Shown one piece after another: positions 49,750 to 61,379 of a DNA stretch of 64,000 nt (position 1 is its first letter; each line of letters opens with the position of its first letter). A program made the position numbers and the translations under genes. Origin of the DNA: Trebouxia sp. TZW2008 (Eukaryota > Chlorophyta > Trebouxiophyceae > Trebouxiales > Trebouxiaceae); contig BDIU01000215.1 of NCBI GenBank assembly GCA_002118135.1, positions 241,027-305,026 on the forward strand, given 5' to 3'. A model generated the notes under the pieces. The model worked only from the letters and a program-made list of their open reading frames with translations, did not search any database and was not told the DNA's origin.

Positions 49750-50734
49750 TTTTGAGGTGTTGCAGCACTGATGATTTGGTGCTTGTTTCCTGATTGCAAT
49801 GTGATGCAGCCATGTAACGTGATCTAGACCTGCCTCATAGATAGATGGAATGGTATGAGTTGTGCAGTTGTTGCTTTCAGCAGTAGCTCTTGTGAGCTGA
49901 TTGGCATCATAGATCAGAACGATTTAGCCTTCCTATGATTGCTGAAGTAGACCATCAGGTTTTGAATGCATGAAGTCAGCTCAAGGATCGTGTGTTACAC
50001 GGATGGCTCTGGCATTTCAGAGACTGTGTAGTGATACAAGCTTATGTAAGGCTAGTCTTCATAAAGCACCATCATGTACTCATGTTACTGTCCTCAAGAC
50101 GTTGCACGAGTCTGTTCTTGACCTTGCCAACTGACCTTGCAAACATTTTTTGATTAATGCTGATCTCTCGCAACGACATTTTGGCGTGCACAGTGCTGGG
50201 ACAGAGGTGTCCGAAATTGACAGGACCCAACTCTTGTTATGCCAAACAAATCACAGCCTTACAATTGGAACATTTATGCTAAGCATGCTCCCAGAGCGAA
50301 CAGCATGCGGTCACGCTTGATTTGCATTAACCATGAATACAAGACATTTGGCTGTTGTTAGCAAAACGCAGTTGCAAGTAAGCGTCAGTAGAATGACATC
50401 GACCTGTTGCTGATTGCAAAACACCTCTGAGAAAATTGCGATCGTCAGACATCCACCACACTCAGAGCTATGCTAGTCCACAGTGACAAGGGGAACAACG
50501 GACTTGTATAAGGGGAGGAAGTAGGCATCTGAAACAGGAAACTTGGTTATCTGTGGCATATGCATTTCTTTATTGGAAAGCTGTCTGCACCACCACCAGC
50601 CGGCATTATTGGGCTTATTAGTTTCAGCTGATTCAGGCAGCAGAGCTACACAACAGGTCCTACAGCAAACGATGAATGCATGGCAGTCAAGCAGCAAGCA
50701 TAACATGTGATACACAATGAGGTAAGAGCTATGT

Positions 50735-51230
50735 GAGCTCTTTCTCGCACACATAGCACACGCTTTTATTGATGCCAAGTGTGACTTGTGGTGCTACATC
50801 AACTGCAAGCTGGCAAGTCTTTCCTCAAATGTAGCTCCAACTTCAGTCAATGCCAAGTGTGACATATGCTGCTTCAGGAAATGAAAGCCCTTGAAGTCGT
50901 CTCTCACACATAGCAAGAGCTTTTGTTGAAACTGCCGCTGTCACTTGAGCTGCTGCATTGAGTGCAAGGCTTGTGATGCTTAGCTCACACATAGCACGAG
51001 CTTTTGTTGATGCTGCCGGTGTCATCAACCTGGATGCACCCAACTGCGCTGCAGTTATATCATGAGTCCAGCATAGGTTGGTCTGCAGTCAATGCTCATC
51101 CTGACGCATAGCAAGAGGTTTTGTTGATGCTGCCGCTGTCATCAACTTGGATGCACCCAACTGCGCTGTAGTCATACCATGAATCCAGCATAGGCAGGTC
51201 TGCAGTCAATGCTTTGGTACAGCTGGGATC
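50735..51230. repeat. Four-copy degenerate repeat, possibly coding
   Basis: Units near 50750, 50910, 50990 and 51105 share CACATAGCACGAGCTTTTGT. The last two are full 117-bp tandem copies. On the plus strand all four keep a common frame of the type HIARAFVDA with mostly synonymous or conservative differences; the minus strand also stays largely open. Strand and function are unresolved. Confidence 0.6.
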
Positions 51231-52084
51231 TGAATGTAGCTTTGCAATTGTGGTCTCTGCATGACAGAGGCCATTGCAACTCCCAGTCAACACTGCAGCA
51301 CCAAGCACAGACTTTCAATACGCATACTGCGTCTCAGCTGGAGCTTGCTAGTTACTATGTTGCCTTCACTATTGTTTGCTGCCAGTGCTTCACATCTCAG
51401 GCATGCTTGATTGTAGTGCTTTACACGCAAAGTGAAAGATGTGATTGGCGGTTGAGCAAGCCCTGAAAGAATCAGCACACGGGCTCCAGATTCTGAACAG
51501 CTGCGCATCTATGCTGCTGCAGAATGCATTTGCAGAGCATGTGATAGCATGCGTTGTTCCCTTGCGTGCATGCAATGCCTGGAAGCAGCTGAGGCAATGC
51601 AGTGAGGCACACAAGGTATCAAAGCTCTGGCAGATTGCGCGCACAGCACAAAGACAGCAGAGCGCAGGAGAACCCGATGTAGCAACTCATCAAGACCCTG
51701 TCGTCACTAACGGCAGTAGGAATGCTGCATCATAACAGCTGCCTTGAAATTTTGCAATGCTAAGGACATTTGAGTTGTCCCATGCAGGGCAGCTGATCGA
51801 AAACCACAAATTAATTTTCTAACTCAATAAATTTTGTTGTCGATTATCACAATTATAATATCCTTTCCAGAATTTTGGTGCAAAAACCGTTTCCTTCTCT
51901 CTCGCATCAAATTTCAATTATTATGACTTATGACAGCTGACATGCTACTCAGTTGCAGATCCTTGCAACTGTACTTTGTTGCAGGGAAGACGTGAGTGCA
52001 GCCATGGGAAAATCATCCTCTACAGTGCAGCATGACAAACTTGTATGCTTGGCCATGCAAGTCATTGCACTACAGCTTTCAGCT

Positions 52085-52205
52085 CTTCTGGGTTGTTTGC
52101 ACTTCAACATCAGTCTTCTCTACCGTGACGCTCAAAATCAGCGTGCCTGGCAAGACAAGACTTGTGCCACACACACCTAGCACCTCTGTTAGAACGTGTA
52201 ATCAA
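52085..52205 (+). mobile_element. Dispersed repeat family B, copy 2
   Basis: The plus strand reads NISLLYRDAQNQRAWQDKT then a stop, matching the minus-strand copies at 37495-37610 and 55250-55350 ([11 protein letters not shown]). It is a truncated fragment without a catalytic domain. Confidence 0.6.
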
Positions 52206-52220
52206 ATGTGATTGTCATCA

Positions 52221-53784
52221 TCAGGGTTGCTTACCAATGAAGTCATCAGGGCAGGGTGCCTCTTCATTGTACACCATTCCCAGTCTCCTGTCATCCAAGT
52301 ATGGGATGTTATACGCCATCACCCAAAGCCCTATGGAGGTGTCATCACCACCTCCGGACAGACGCCGCTGACTCAGCGGCACTTGAGTGAGAAGCTGTAC
52401 TGCTTCTGCTGACAGGGCGTACATGCCTCCACTGGCGTACATGTAATACTTGTGGTTGTGTAGTACACCTAAAGGCTCGTACCATGGACTGTTTGTCATG
52501 GAATGCGCTTCTGTGCCAGCACGCATTACGCCTATGTAGCCACTTCCTTTGGCTTGCCATTGTGGTATGGCTTGTGTCAGTCTGTCTGGCCTGCAGTTGA
52601 TGCAGTTCAGATTTGGCAAGCTAAAAGAGCTGGTGCTCTTGAGAGCCAAAATTGCTGCTGCATTTGACTGTAAGCAATGATAATGCTGCATGGGTGCAGG
52701 TGCACATCGCATGAACTGCAAGGGTCTAAACGTCTCGAGCCAACAGCAACTGCTGACACATCAAACAAACCTCCATCAAAAGTGAGTATGGCCTACAAAA
52801 CTTACAAGCACAGGGTGTATGTGCTTGGATCATAGGCAACATGTGCAAGCAACAGTGCATCAGGTCACGGCAAGCTACCTGATGTACAGGTCATCATCTG
52901 TCTTTATGATGAAGTCAGGGTCATATGTAGCTTGCACATGTTGCAAAAAGGTGTAGACCTGCATACAAAGCCGCATAAGACTTGTGCTAGTGCTGCGTGG
53001 TCATCAGGCTAGGTTCACTTCTTGTTGAAACAGGGTGAAGATGTCGGCTCAATGGCTGACATGCTGTGCACATTCGGCTTTCAAGAGTGTCAGTGCAATG
53101 GGCAGCTATCCTCAGCGCTGTTGACATGCTTGCGCACTCACCAAGGTATGCAAGCATTTGCACAGGCAGCAGAAGTAAGCACATATTGCAGCGTGGTTTG
53201 AGCACCTGCGCTGCATAGGTGTGCAGGCGCACGCAGACTGCTGTGATCATGCAGTGTGTACCTTCAGTACCAAGTTTGCGTATGTTTCTGGCACATCGAC
53301 CACCTCAAAGTCCTGGTGAACAAGTTGCTCCTGCTGCAGGGCTGCTTGGGCTGTGGAGTCTTCAAGCATCCCAACGACAAAACGCATTCTGATGCCTGCG
53401 TCTGATTCAAACCTGCAAGGAGGGGCTGTGGTTAGCGCTCATGAATTAAGTGAGGAGATGAACAGTCGCTTCACCGCGCGAAGCGGCCTGTACGCACTTT
53501 TGCAAGTCTGGTGGAAGCCAAGTTTCCCGCACCACACGTCGCCGTTCGGGCTTTGTGGCCGTCATGATGCCGACAAACGCTGACAGCGGCGGCAGCTGAT
53601 CAGCTGCCTTTTGGTCTGCACTGATGTCCCTTCCCAGTATACGTCTGCTGGACTCTGAGCGAGACCGAGTGGGCGCAGTCCCGATGTCTGCGATGCCTCC
53701 ATATGTGTCGGTCGCAAACAAAAGGACCGCACAGGCGATAGCCAACAGCACGCACGCATACAGCACTGGCGGAAGCTGCGCCAT
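52221..53784 (-). CDS. GT31 beta-1,3-galactosyltransferase-like glycosyltransferase
   Basis: Four exons with continuous phase encode 295 residues: 53498-53784, 53262-53412, 52879-52958, 52221-52590. A short N-terminal cytosolic stretch followed by LYACVLLAIACAVLLFATDT is a type II signal anchor, so the enzyme should sit in the Golgi membrane facing the lumen. GT31 motifs appear in order: VGIMTATKPERRRVVRETW (with the conserved R..TW), FVVGMLED, the metal-binding DxD in IIKTDDDLYIR, YASGGMYALSAEAVQLL, and GGGDDTSIGLWV, the counterpart of the usual EDV.xG motif. It is slightly short for the family. It likely adds galactose or a related sugar to glycoproteins or glycolipids. Unlike its neighbours its introns carry no clear exon-edge fossils. 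Confidence 0.92.
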
Positions 53785-54262
53785 CGGGACGCTGCCCGGT
53801 GCCAGTCGTGAACGGCTGTCAACGATGCGCAGATGAGTCGGTCATCTTCCGGTGCCACGATGCACAGACAGCCTAAAATTACTCTGTACGACACAGCGCA
53901 AGGCCATTTGGCCGCTCCGAGGACATCGAGGACACGGACTGTCGTTACGCCCTCCGGTTTTCCGTCGTTCCGTAAGGTTTACTGCTGAAGAAGTAGACTC
54001 ATGACTCAAGAGACACTTCAAGTTGCCGAGCTGCATTGCAAGCTATAAACGGGTCGTATCAGGCAGGAAGTCCTACGACATTGCTTGTCTATGGCAATGT
54101 GAGGTCAGTGAGGGACGCCCTCGCGAGTCTGTAGCCGCGTGCTGCAATTTTGAAGTGGGCGACGCGTCGATCGCAGCTCAGCACATGTCGATACACCTCG
54201 TCTAGCCCCGGAGAAGCGGCAAATTGGGTTGGAGTAATAGTACTGCGCTTTCAGACGGACAA
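53785..54262. promoter_or_regulatory. Divergent promoter region between GT31 and histone deacetylase genes
   Basis: Only 478 bp separate the two head-to-head start codons, so promoters and 5' UTRs must overlap or abut. GC content is higher than in flanking introns. I see no specific motif I would name. Confidence 0.5.
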
Positions 54263-57200
54263 ATGGGCAAATCTCGCAAGGTATGAAGGGGGTGGCGTCG
54301 ACTGATACCTCAAGCACCCGCGCTCCTCGCTTACGTTGCGTGCAGGCCCACACCGCCGTTGCTCTCACCTGCGATTAGCATGCTTTGCTTAGTCAGACAA
54401 ACCTGTTATGTGAAGGCTGACCTCCCTCATGCCTTTGGTGCGACTGGCCTTGCAGGTAGCATACTTCTATGATCCCGACATCGGCAACTACCACTACAGC
54501 AACCAGCATCCGATGAAGCCTCATCGGATCAAAATGACGCATGCACTGATTTTGCACTACGGCCTCTACAACGATATGGAGGTGAGACCACATTCATGGG
54601 CAATTGCTTGCTTTCATGCATAGGTAGTTATGCATAACGGTAACACCATGTAAAGCAGTACATGCCAATGCCATGCAGCCAAAGATTTTGGCCATGAGAG
54701 GTACCAAAAATACATTCAGCACATTCCTGTTTGCAGTGTTTCAAGCCCCTCCCAGCTGAGAAAAGGGATTTGCTCAAGTTCCACGGTAGTGACTACCTGA
54801 ACTTTCTTCAGACTGTGACGACTGACAACCAGGCATGTCTGCAACACATAACCACGACCATGCCACCCTCTATTGCATGAGGGGCCTGTTATGAAGCTTG
54901 ATGGCGCAGACTTGTATGTGTTCATTTGCCCCAAGCATGCAATCTTACCAGGCATATCATGCATTGTACTTGTCTCCCTAAGCATGCAATCACACAAAGC
55001 AAAACATGCACTGTAGCCCTCTCCCTAAGCATGCAATCACATAAAGCAAAACATGCACTGTAACCCTCTCCCTAAGCATGTGATAATACCATGCAAAACA
55101 TGAACTGTAGCCCTCTCCCTAAGCATGTGATCATACCGTGTAAAACATGAACTGTAGCCCTCTCCCTAAGCATGCGATCATACCACGCAAATATGCATTG
55201 TAGGCCAACACAAAAGGCATCAGCAAGAAAGGCTGGTAATGATATTTATTGTCTTTGCACATTACAGCACATGTGCTAGGTGTGTGTGGGCCAAGTTCTG
55301 TCTCGCCAGGCAGGCTTGTTCTGAGCGTCTAAGTGGTAACCTAGCCTTGTCACAGCTCACTGGCCAAGTGCATTCTATCATCCTCTATGCAACATCAGGT
55401 GATCTGGATACAGCCATTGCACGTGTGTTATGTATGCCAGCCATGCATTTTGGGCACCGCTGAGACATCTTCATGACATTGTTTGCACAACGCTCCTGTG
55501 GGGCTCCTTAAGCATGATTGCAAACTGAGTATTGCTTTAACATTGGCTGTATAGCCTCTTGTCGGGTCTCACACACAGTATGTGTAATTGATGGATGCAT
55601 GGATTGATCAATCAACTGAGTACAATGACCATCCTTTGTCAGCATCTGGTTGCAGTCTTCTGTACGGCCTACAGGAACAGGGTGAGGCAGACCTGCTGCC
55701 TACCTTGCGTTTGCGCAGGCACAGGTGTCAAATTCATCAGTCAGTGTTTTGACGTGAGCATGCATTCCCTTCTTCAGGATCAGTTTGAAGACGAGATGCA
55801 GACCTTCCTGGGAGGCGAGGACTGCCCTGTGTTCAACAACTTGTACCAATATTGCCAGGTAATCAAATGTGTGTATTTGCCATATTACCATCAGGCCTGA
55901 AGGCAGCTCATGTGCCTTCCAGTTGCACAAGTCAACCGTGCTGATTGTCAAGACGTCTTCAAGCACATTGCATGCCCACAAGGAAGCCTTGCTATCTGCT
56001 GCAATGTGCAGACACTATGCCTTGCATCACATGTCTCACTGAAGCATTACATTAACGTCGAGCTCATGGACAGTCACGCTGCATTTTGATGACCACAGGA
56101 GAACCGTCAGAAGGGCATGTACAAGTCACACCTGGTGCTATGGCTGAATGCTTGTTCCATGCGTTCTGATTGACAGCTGTTGAATAACAACTTGTGGCTC
56201 TATCACAAAGCAAGACAGCACATTGGCGGTGACACTGTTATGTGATGACTGCAGAGATACGCAGGAGCGTCCACTGCAGCAGCAGTGAAGCTGAATCACA
56301 TGGCTAATGAAATAGTCGTCATTGTTTTGCCCTTGACTGCTTCTTTTGGGCTGTACTCACAAAGCAAGACAGAACAGGCAGTGATGATGTTCTGTGATGG
56401 CATGCAGAAGTATGCAGGAGCATCCATTGCAGGAGCAGTGAAGCTGAATCACATGGCCAATGAAATCGTGATCAACTGGTCTGGCGGCCTACATCATGCC
56501 AAAAAGTTTGAGGTACGTTGGCTCAACTGTGCACACCAAAAACTGAGTGCCCAGCTGCTATTCTGCTGCAGCCTTGAGTGCATTGCATATATGCTCATGC
56601 TGCTTGAGCATTGCCATGCCATCACAACTCGTGCAGAGATTCTTGTATTGTCTTGTATCAATCATGGCCAATGAAGTAGTGATGAACTGGTCTGGAGACC
56701 TACAGCATGCCAAAAAGTCTGAGGTGGGTTGGCAAGATCAAAAGACGTTCACCCATGGGCTTCTTGTTCTGCATGTGCTTGTGCTACTTGGGCATTGTGA
56801 TAAGAACCTGGCCCATGCACCAACATGTCATGCAACACATAGTAGCAACACTGCCCTGCTGCATGGGCAGGTCACAGATGTCTTGCAGTTGTTACAGCTG
56901 TAAAAGAGGATGCTCATAGAAAATGTTCAGCGTTCTGGGCTGTTTATATGACAGAGTTCACAAACATGCGTAGGCTGCAAGAAACCTGCTATGGAATGCA
57001 GGCGTCTGGCTTCTGCTATGTCAATGACATTGTTCTGGCCATCTTGGAGCTACTCAAGTATCACAACAGGGTGTTGTACGTGGACATTGACATACACCAT
57101 GGCGACGGGGTTGAAGAGGCCTTTCTTACCACCAACAGGGTCATGACGGTGTCTTTTCACAAGTATGGGGACAACTTCTTCCCTGGGACTGGTGACCTGG

Positions 57201-60200
57201 AAAGCATAGGCAAACAAGAGTAAGCTGTCCATCATCACATCCATCATATACACATTCTTAGTCATCATTCTGACACGCATCACCATATTCATCATCTATG
57301 TGAGGGCTTGTGAGGTTGCATGACCCAGATTGGACTGTCCAGAAGCAGTGAAGCACCTTGACATGATTTCATCTGGCTATCTTGTACCTATGCAGATCAA
57401 GTCTGATGCAAACTGCCAAGTGAAGTGTCTCTGCTAGCAAGCCTAGAGGGCACAACTTTCTGCTGCTGTGGACTCTTTGACAGAGCAGACTGCACTAATG
57501 ATGTGTGCTTTTCATGGCAGCAGTTTGCTGATGGCTGATCTAGCCCCACGCATGACATTGTGTAATGCAGCTGATTGCTTCTGAAGCTGCAAAGCAGGAG
57601 GCATGCAAGCAGGCTCACTGACGATGATGGCATTCGGTGAATGTCTTGAATTGCAGAAACCTGTATGGACCAGTGCTTATGGCGTAGTGCAGGGGCAAGT
57701 ACTACGCCATGAACGTGCCACTGAAGGATGGGATCGATGATGAATCCTATAAGTCCCTCTTCAAGCCTATCATGCAGAAGCTAATAGAAGTGTACATGCC
57801 CACAGCTGTGGTCTTTCAGAGTGGTATGTCATTCTTGTTTGCAAGCATGTCATAGTCGCTGCTTGATCGCATTTGCTGGGTCTACAATCTCAGAACGAAC
57901 AGCATCCAATCAAGCCAAGCATGCGTAGCCTGATCTGCCTCCCAATAGCTGTAGTCTTTCAGAGAGGTACGACATCATCATCAGCTGTTGCATGCATACA
58001 TGTCATGACTGCTGCTGGATTGTATGTAGCCATGAATGGTCCAATCAAGGACAAAACTGATGATGACTTGTACAAGTCCCTGTTGAAGCCTATCATGCAG
58101 AAACTGATTGGAATGTACATGCCCCTTGTCTGTTCTCAGCTGAGTACGTCATCCCTTTCTGGGTGTTTTGACAGATGACTTCATGAAGCAGCTGATGCCT
58201 ATTGTAAATACCTGATTAGGTCTTTAACAATTGTCTGCATCAAGACTGCGTGCTTTGGCACAGCGATTGCGACTCACACATAATAGCAGGTGCAGTTTCA
58301 ACACTGCCAGTCCTTGCTGCTGTTGATGACAGCCGATTGACACTATAGTCGAGCTTCTGGTGTTTCACCATAGATGAAATGTCTCTTCCTGACTTGATGC
58401 AGGGGCTGATTCATTGGCTGGCGATAAGCTGGGCGCCTTCAACTTGTCCATGAAAGGTCATGCTGAGTGCCTCAAGTTCGTACAGTCCTTCGGGCTGCCC
58501 ATGCTGGTTTTGGGGGGTGGGGGATACAGGATCAGCAATGTCTCCAGGTGTTGGGCCTACGAGACAGGCGTCATCCTTGGTAAGCATTCCCACATCTGTG
58601 GCCTTTGACTTGAGCTCACATGCATTCTGAGCTGTTGATTGTCTTTGAGCACATGATGTGTTCTGCCCTGAACTTGCACACAAGTTTGGGCTGCCCATGC
58701 TAGTGCTAGGGGGCGGGGGATATAGGATCAGCACTGTCGTCAGATGTTGGGCCTATGAGACAGGCGTCATCTTTGGTAAGCATTCACATGGCTGTTGCCT
58801 TTGTCTTGAGCTCACACACCTTATGAGCTGTCGATTGTCTCTGAGCACATGGTTGGTTCTGCCCTGAACTTCGACACAAATTTTGGCTGCCCATGCTTGT
58901 GCTAGGGGGCGCAGGATGCAGAATTGGCCTTGTCTACAGATGTTAAACCTATGAGCAGGCGTCATTCTTGGTAGATGCACACCAAGGCTGTCTTGAGCGC
59001 ATGCACTTGAACAAATCATGCTGCTGTGTCGAGGCAGTATATGGTGAGCGCCTGCGTGTCATGCACACTGTCATAACTAATTTGTGTGGCTGAACGTGAT
59101 GAGTGCCTTTCTGTCACGTAGACCCAAAATCGACAGTGCTGCCATCTGTACACCCATACACATCATCTGAAACAACAGTCCATGGCAACTATTTTGTCAT
59201 CACACAAACAGGAATATGGACTGCCACCGTATGCCTGCGCCACTGATCACTGCTCAAGCTTCACACGGGAAATATACATGCGCACAGGCAAACTCATGCT
59301 CAGTGACTCTTGTCATGCAGATAGAAGTTGACAATGAGCTGCCGCCGCATGCCCACACATCTTCAAGACAGGCGCTCATGGGTGTCTCAGTTTCCTGCAT
59401 GGAGGGAAGTACACCAGTCATGCACACAATAGCACAAAAACATTTTCTGATTGTCATGCAGACAGGGAATTTAACAATGAGTTGCCCAATCCTGCCTACA
59501 CCAGCAACTACGGCCCAGATTTCAGGCTGCACAGTGTAGTGCAAACAAGCAATGTGCGCACAAGCAACTTTTGTGATAGTGCACGACTCAACATTGTTGT
59601 CATGCAGATAGAGAAATGAACAATGAGCTGCTGCCTCACGCGTACATCATCTTCAGGGCAGGTTCTGATGGGTGTCTCAGTTGCATGCACAGAGGGAAGT
59701 GCGCAAGTCATGTTCACAATAGCACATCAATAGTGTCTGATTGTCATGCAGACAGGGAAACAGACAATGAGCTGCCACAACAGCTTTACACCACCAAATG
59801 TGCTGTCTTTGAGACAGTCAGCAGGGTGTCTGGTTCATACAGACATGCCTGTCCTTTCTCCATGGCATGCAGATAGGGAAATGGACAACGAGTTGCCGCC
59901 CCATGCCTACACAAACAACTACGGCCCAGATTTCAGGCTGCACATACCGGTCCGCACCGGCAAGGAGAATCTGAACTCCCCAGAGCGCATTGCCAAACTG
60001 AGGGAAGCTCTCCTGCAGAATATCAGCAGGTAAAGCTTGATGCATTTGTGCCGAAGTGTAAAAACCTAAGACCAGCAAGGAGACTGTCAACTCTCTAGAT
60101 CGTATTGCCAAAATCAGAGACACTCTCCTGCAAAATATCAGCAGGTACCTGAAATTCAGAGTAGTAGCAATGAGTGACAATTAACGAAGCCATCCCAATG

Positions 60201-61024
60201 TGTGACAGGATGTCCTGCAGAACATTGCTGGTAACAGCCTCAATGCAGCATTCTGCTGCAGAGCATGTTGCCAATCCAAGGAAAGATTTCTTGAAAATAT
60301 AGTCAGATGACAACTTCCTTGCAGTCATGCTAAACCAAGAAAAGCTCTCCTGCAGAATGTTAGCAGGTGTCAAGCACAATGCACCAAAGCATTACTCATG
60401 CTCACATGCCTCATTGCCAGGCCTTGACAGCCCCCGCTCAGCCCAGGGGGGATGACCCCAAAACCGCACAGGCACCTCACAGAAATTTGCCCCGATATCA
60501 ATTTATCACTAATGCAGCCCATGTAAATTGCTCTGCGACTCCTGCAAACTTGCACATGTAGTGTGAGCAATCCCCGGCCTTTCAGAGCCCCTGCCGACCC
60601 CTGGTCATTGCACCTCACTGCTGCTGCAGGAGTAGAGCTGCTCTGTTTTTATGAACACCATGAGCGTTGCATTGCTGATGCTGGTGCTTGAATAGCATTA
60701 CATGATATTCTCCAAGCAGTGACACAGAACTCTTCGTTCTGAGTATTGTCAAGAGCCATGACTCAAATGCAGTATTGTTGCAGGATGGAAGCTGCTCCCA
60801 GCGTTTCCTTTCATGAACGAGCGCCAGACCTCATGACTACCGATGACATACAAGATGGTAGGCTGGAAGCTGAAGAGTCCATGACTAAGACACATGGCAT
60901 GGCAAGGCAGCATCCCACAGAGACAAAGCATGTGGACCTTGTTGGTGTGAAGCCTGAACAAGAGGCAAAGCCGGATGTGCCGGTCAAAGTGGAGGGCGAA
61001 CGGCAGGCTGCTGTAGGTGAGTAA
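54263..61024 (+). CDS. Class I (RPD3/HDAC1-type) histone deacetylase
   Basis: Zn-dependent lysine deacetylase. Exons: 54263-54280 (MGKSRK only), 54456-54581, 54737-54832, 55778-55858, 56408-56512, 57002-57219, 57693-57823, 58403-58579, 59873-60029, 60784-61024. Phases agree throughout; about 449 residues with a stop just after a potential donor. Catalytic features are present: GGLHHAKK (charge-relay His pair), [14 protein letters not shown] and GADSLAGD (Zn ligands), [14 protein letters not shown] (transition-state Tyr). [20 protein letters not shown] near the N-terminus and [11 protein letters not shown] after the catalytic domain are also family features. Exon 3 uses a GC donor (CAG/GCATGT). 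The exon 10 donor GTGAGT could be used to add C-terminal exons from 61-63 kb, where edge copies continue. It acts in nuclear repressor complexes. Confidence 0.93.
54965..55200. repeat. ~59-bp tandem repeat in HDAC intron
   Basis: About four units containing CTCTCCCTAAGCATGC..TCA and AAAACATG.ACTGTA in the intron between exons 3 and 4. They are not related to the exons. Confidence 0.85.
55250..55350 (-). mobile_element. Dispersed repeat family B, copy 3
   Basis: Shares GCCTGCCTGGCGAGACAG and the surrounding ~90 bp with 37495-37610. Minus strand [18 protein letters not shown] then a stop. It is followed on that strand by GACAATAAATA, perhaps its 3' end. It lies in an HDAC intron. Confidence 0.6.
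56250..56723 (+). repeat. Edge fossils flanking HDAC exon 5
   Basis: 56255-56325 repeats the start of exon 5 ([19 protein letters not shown]) before it. 56662-56723 repeats its end ([20 protein letters not shown] plus donor) after it; there the catalytic LHH is replaced by LQH. Confidence 0.88.
58670..58975 (+). repeat. Donor-side fossils of HDAC exon 8 (two copies)
   Basis: 58682-58774 repeats [16 protein letters not shown] through the GTAAGC donor almost intact. 58877-58972 is a more decayed second copy (GGAGCRI, donor intact). Neither contains the Zn-binding GADSLAGD half, so they cannot act as alternative exons. Confidence 0.88.
59210..60370 (+). repeat. Edge fossils on both sides of HDAC exon 9
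   Basis: Before exon 9, five copies (about 59215, 59325, 59457, 59602, 59748) repeat CATGCAG plus the [11 protein letters not shown] start; the third extends through NYGPDFRLH. After it, about 60065-60145, 60208-60235 and 60335-60366 repeat its end (RIAK.R..LLQNISR plus donor). Confidence 0.9.
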
Positions 61025-61074
61025 AAGTCGATCCACTGCATAACAAGACTGTTAGTCTTGGCTGTTGAGTTTTG

Positions 61075-61290
61075 CTGAAGTCAAGCCTGAAGAGGAAAGG
61101 GCAAAGCAGAATTTGCCAATCAAGAGGGTAGGCTTTAGGCAGGCTGCTATAGGTGGGTAAAAGTTGTGTTACTCTGTAATCAAAGTATAAACGTTGGCTG
61201 TTGGGTCTTGCTATTACACAGTCTGAAAAGGAAGAGGCAAAGCAGGATCTGCCCAGCAAGATGAGAAGCGAAAGGCAGGCTGCAGCAGGT
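61075..61290 (+). repeat. Donor-side fossils of HDAC exon 10
   Basis: Two copies (about 61078-61152 and 61219-61287) repeat the E..AK..LP.K...RQAA.G end of exon 10, each followed by a GT donor-like site. Confidence 0.8.
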
Positions 61291-61379
61291 CAGTTGACAT
61301 CAACCACTGCGTTTGGGGACTGTGATGTTTTGCACAACTTCTGGACATTGCTCTGTGACGACAAAGGCGCAATCGCCAT

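Larger units (their letters stand above)
49750..52220. other. Convergent, repeat-rich intergenic region
   Basis: Lies between the ends of the expansin-like and GT31 genes. About 49750-50460 shows no conserved ORF. About 50700-51230 is a four-copy repeat described separately. The plus ORF 51445-51735 (97 codons, Ala/Gln/Leu-rich, for example VEQALKESAHGLQIL) looks helical and may be an exon of an unrecognised gene, but no family or start is evident. A family B repeat fragment lies at the right end. Around 51790-51930 the sequence is distinctly A/T-rich. Confidence 0.4.

Noticed and set aside
50735..51230. Possible CRISPR array because of spaced repeats
   Set aside because: Units are diverged and tandem, with irregular spacing and no distinct spacers; the host DNA is eukaryotic.
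58682..58774. Second copy of HDAC exon 8 as a mutually exclusive alternative exon
   Set aside because: It lacks the half encoding the Zn-binding GADSLAGD and has no matching acceptor phase; it fits a donor-side fossil.
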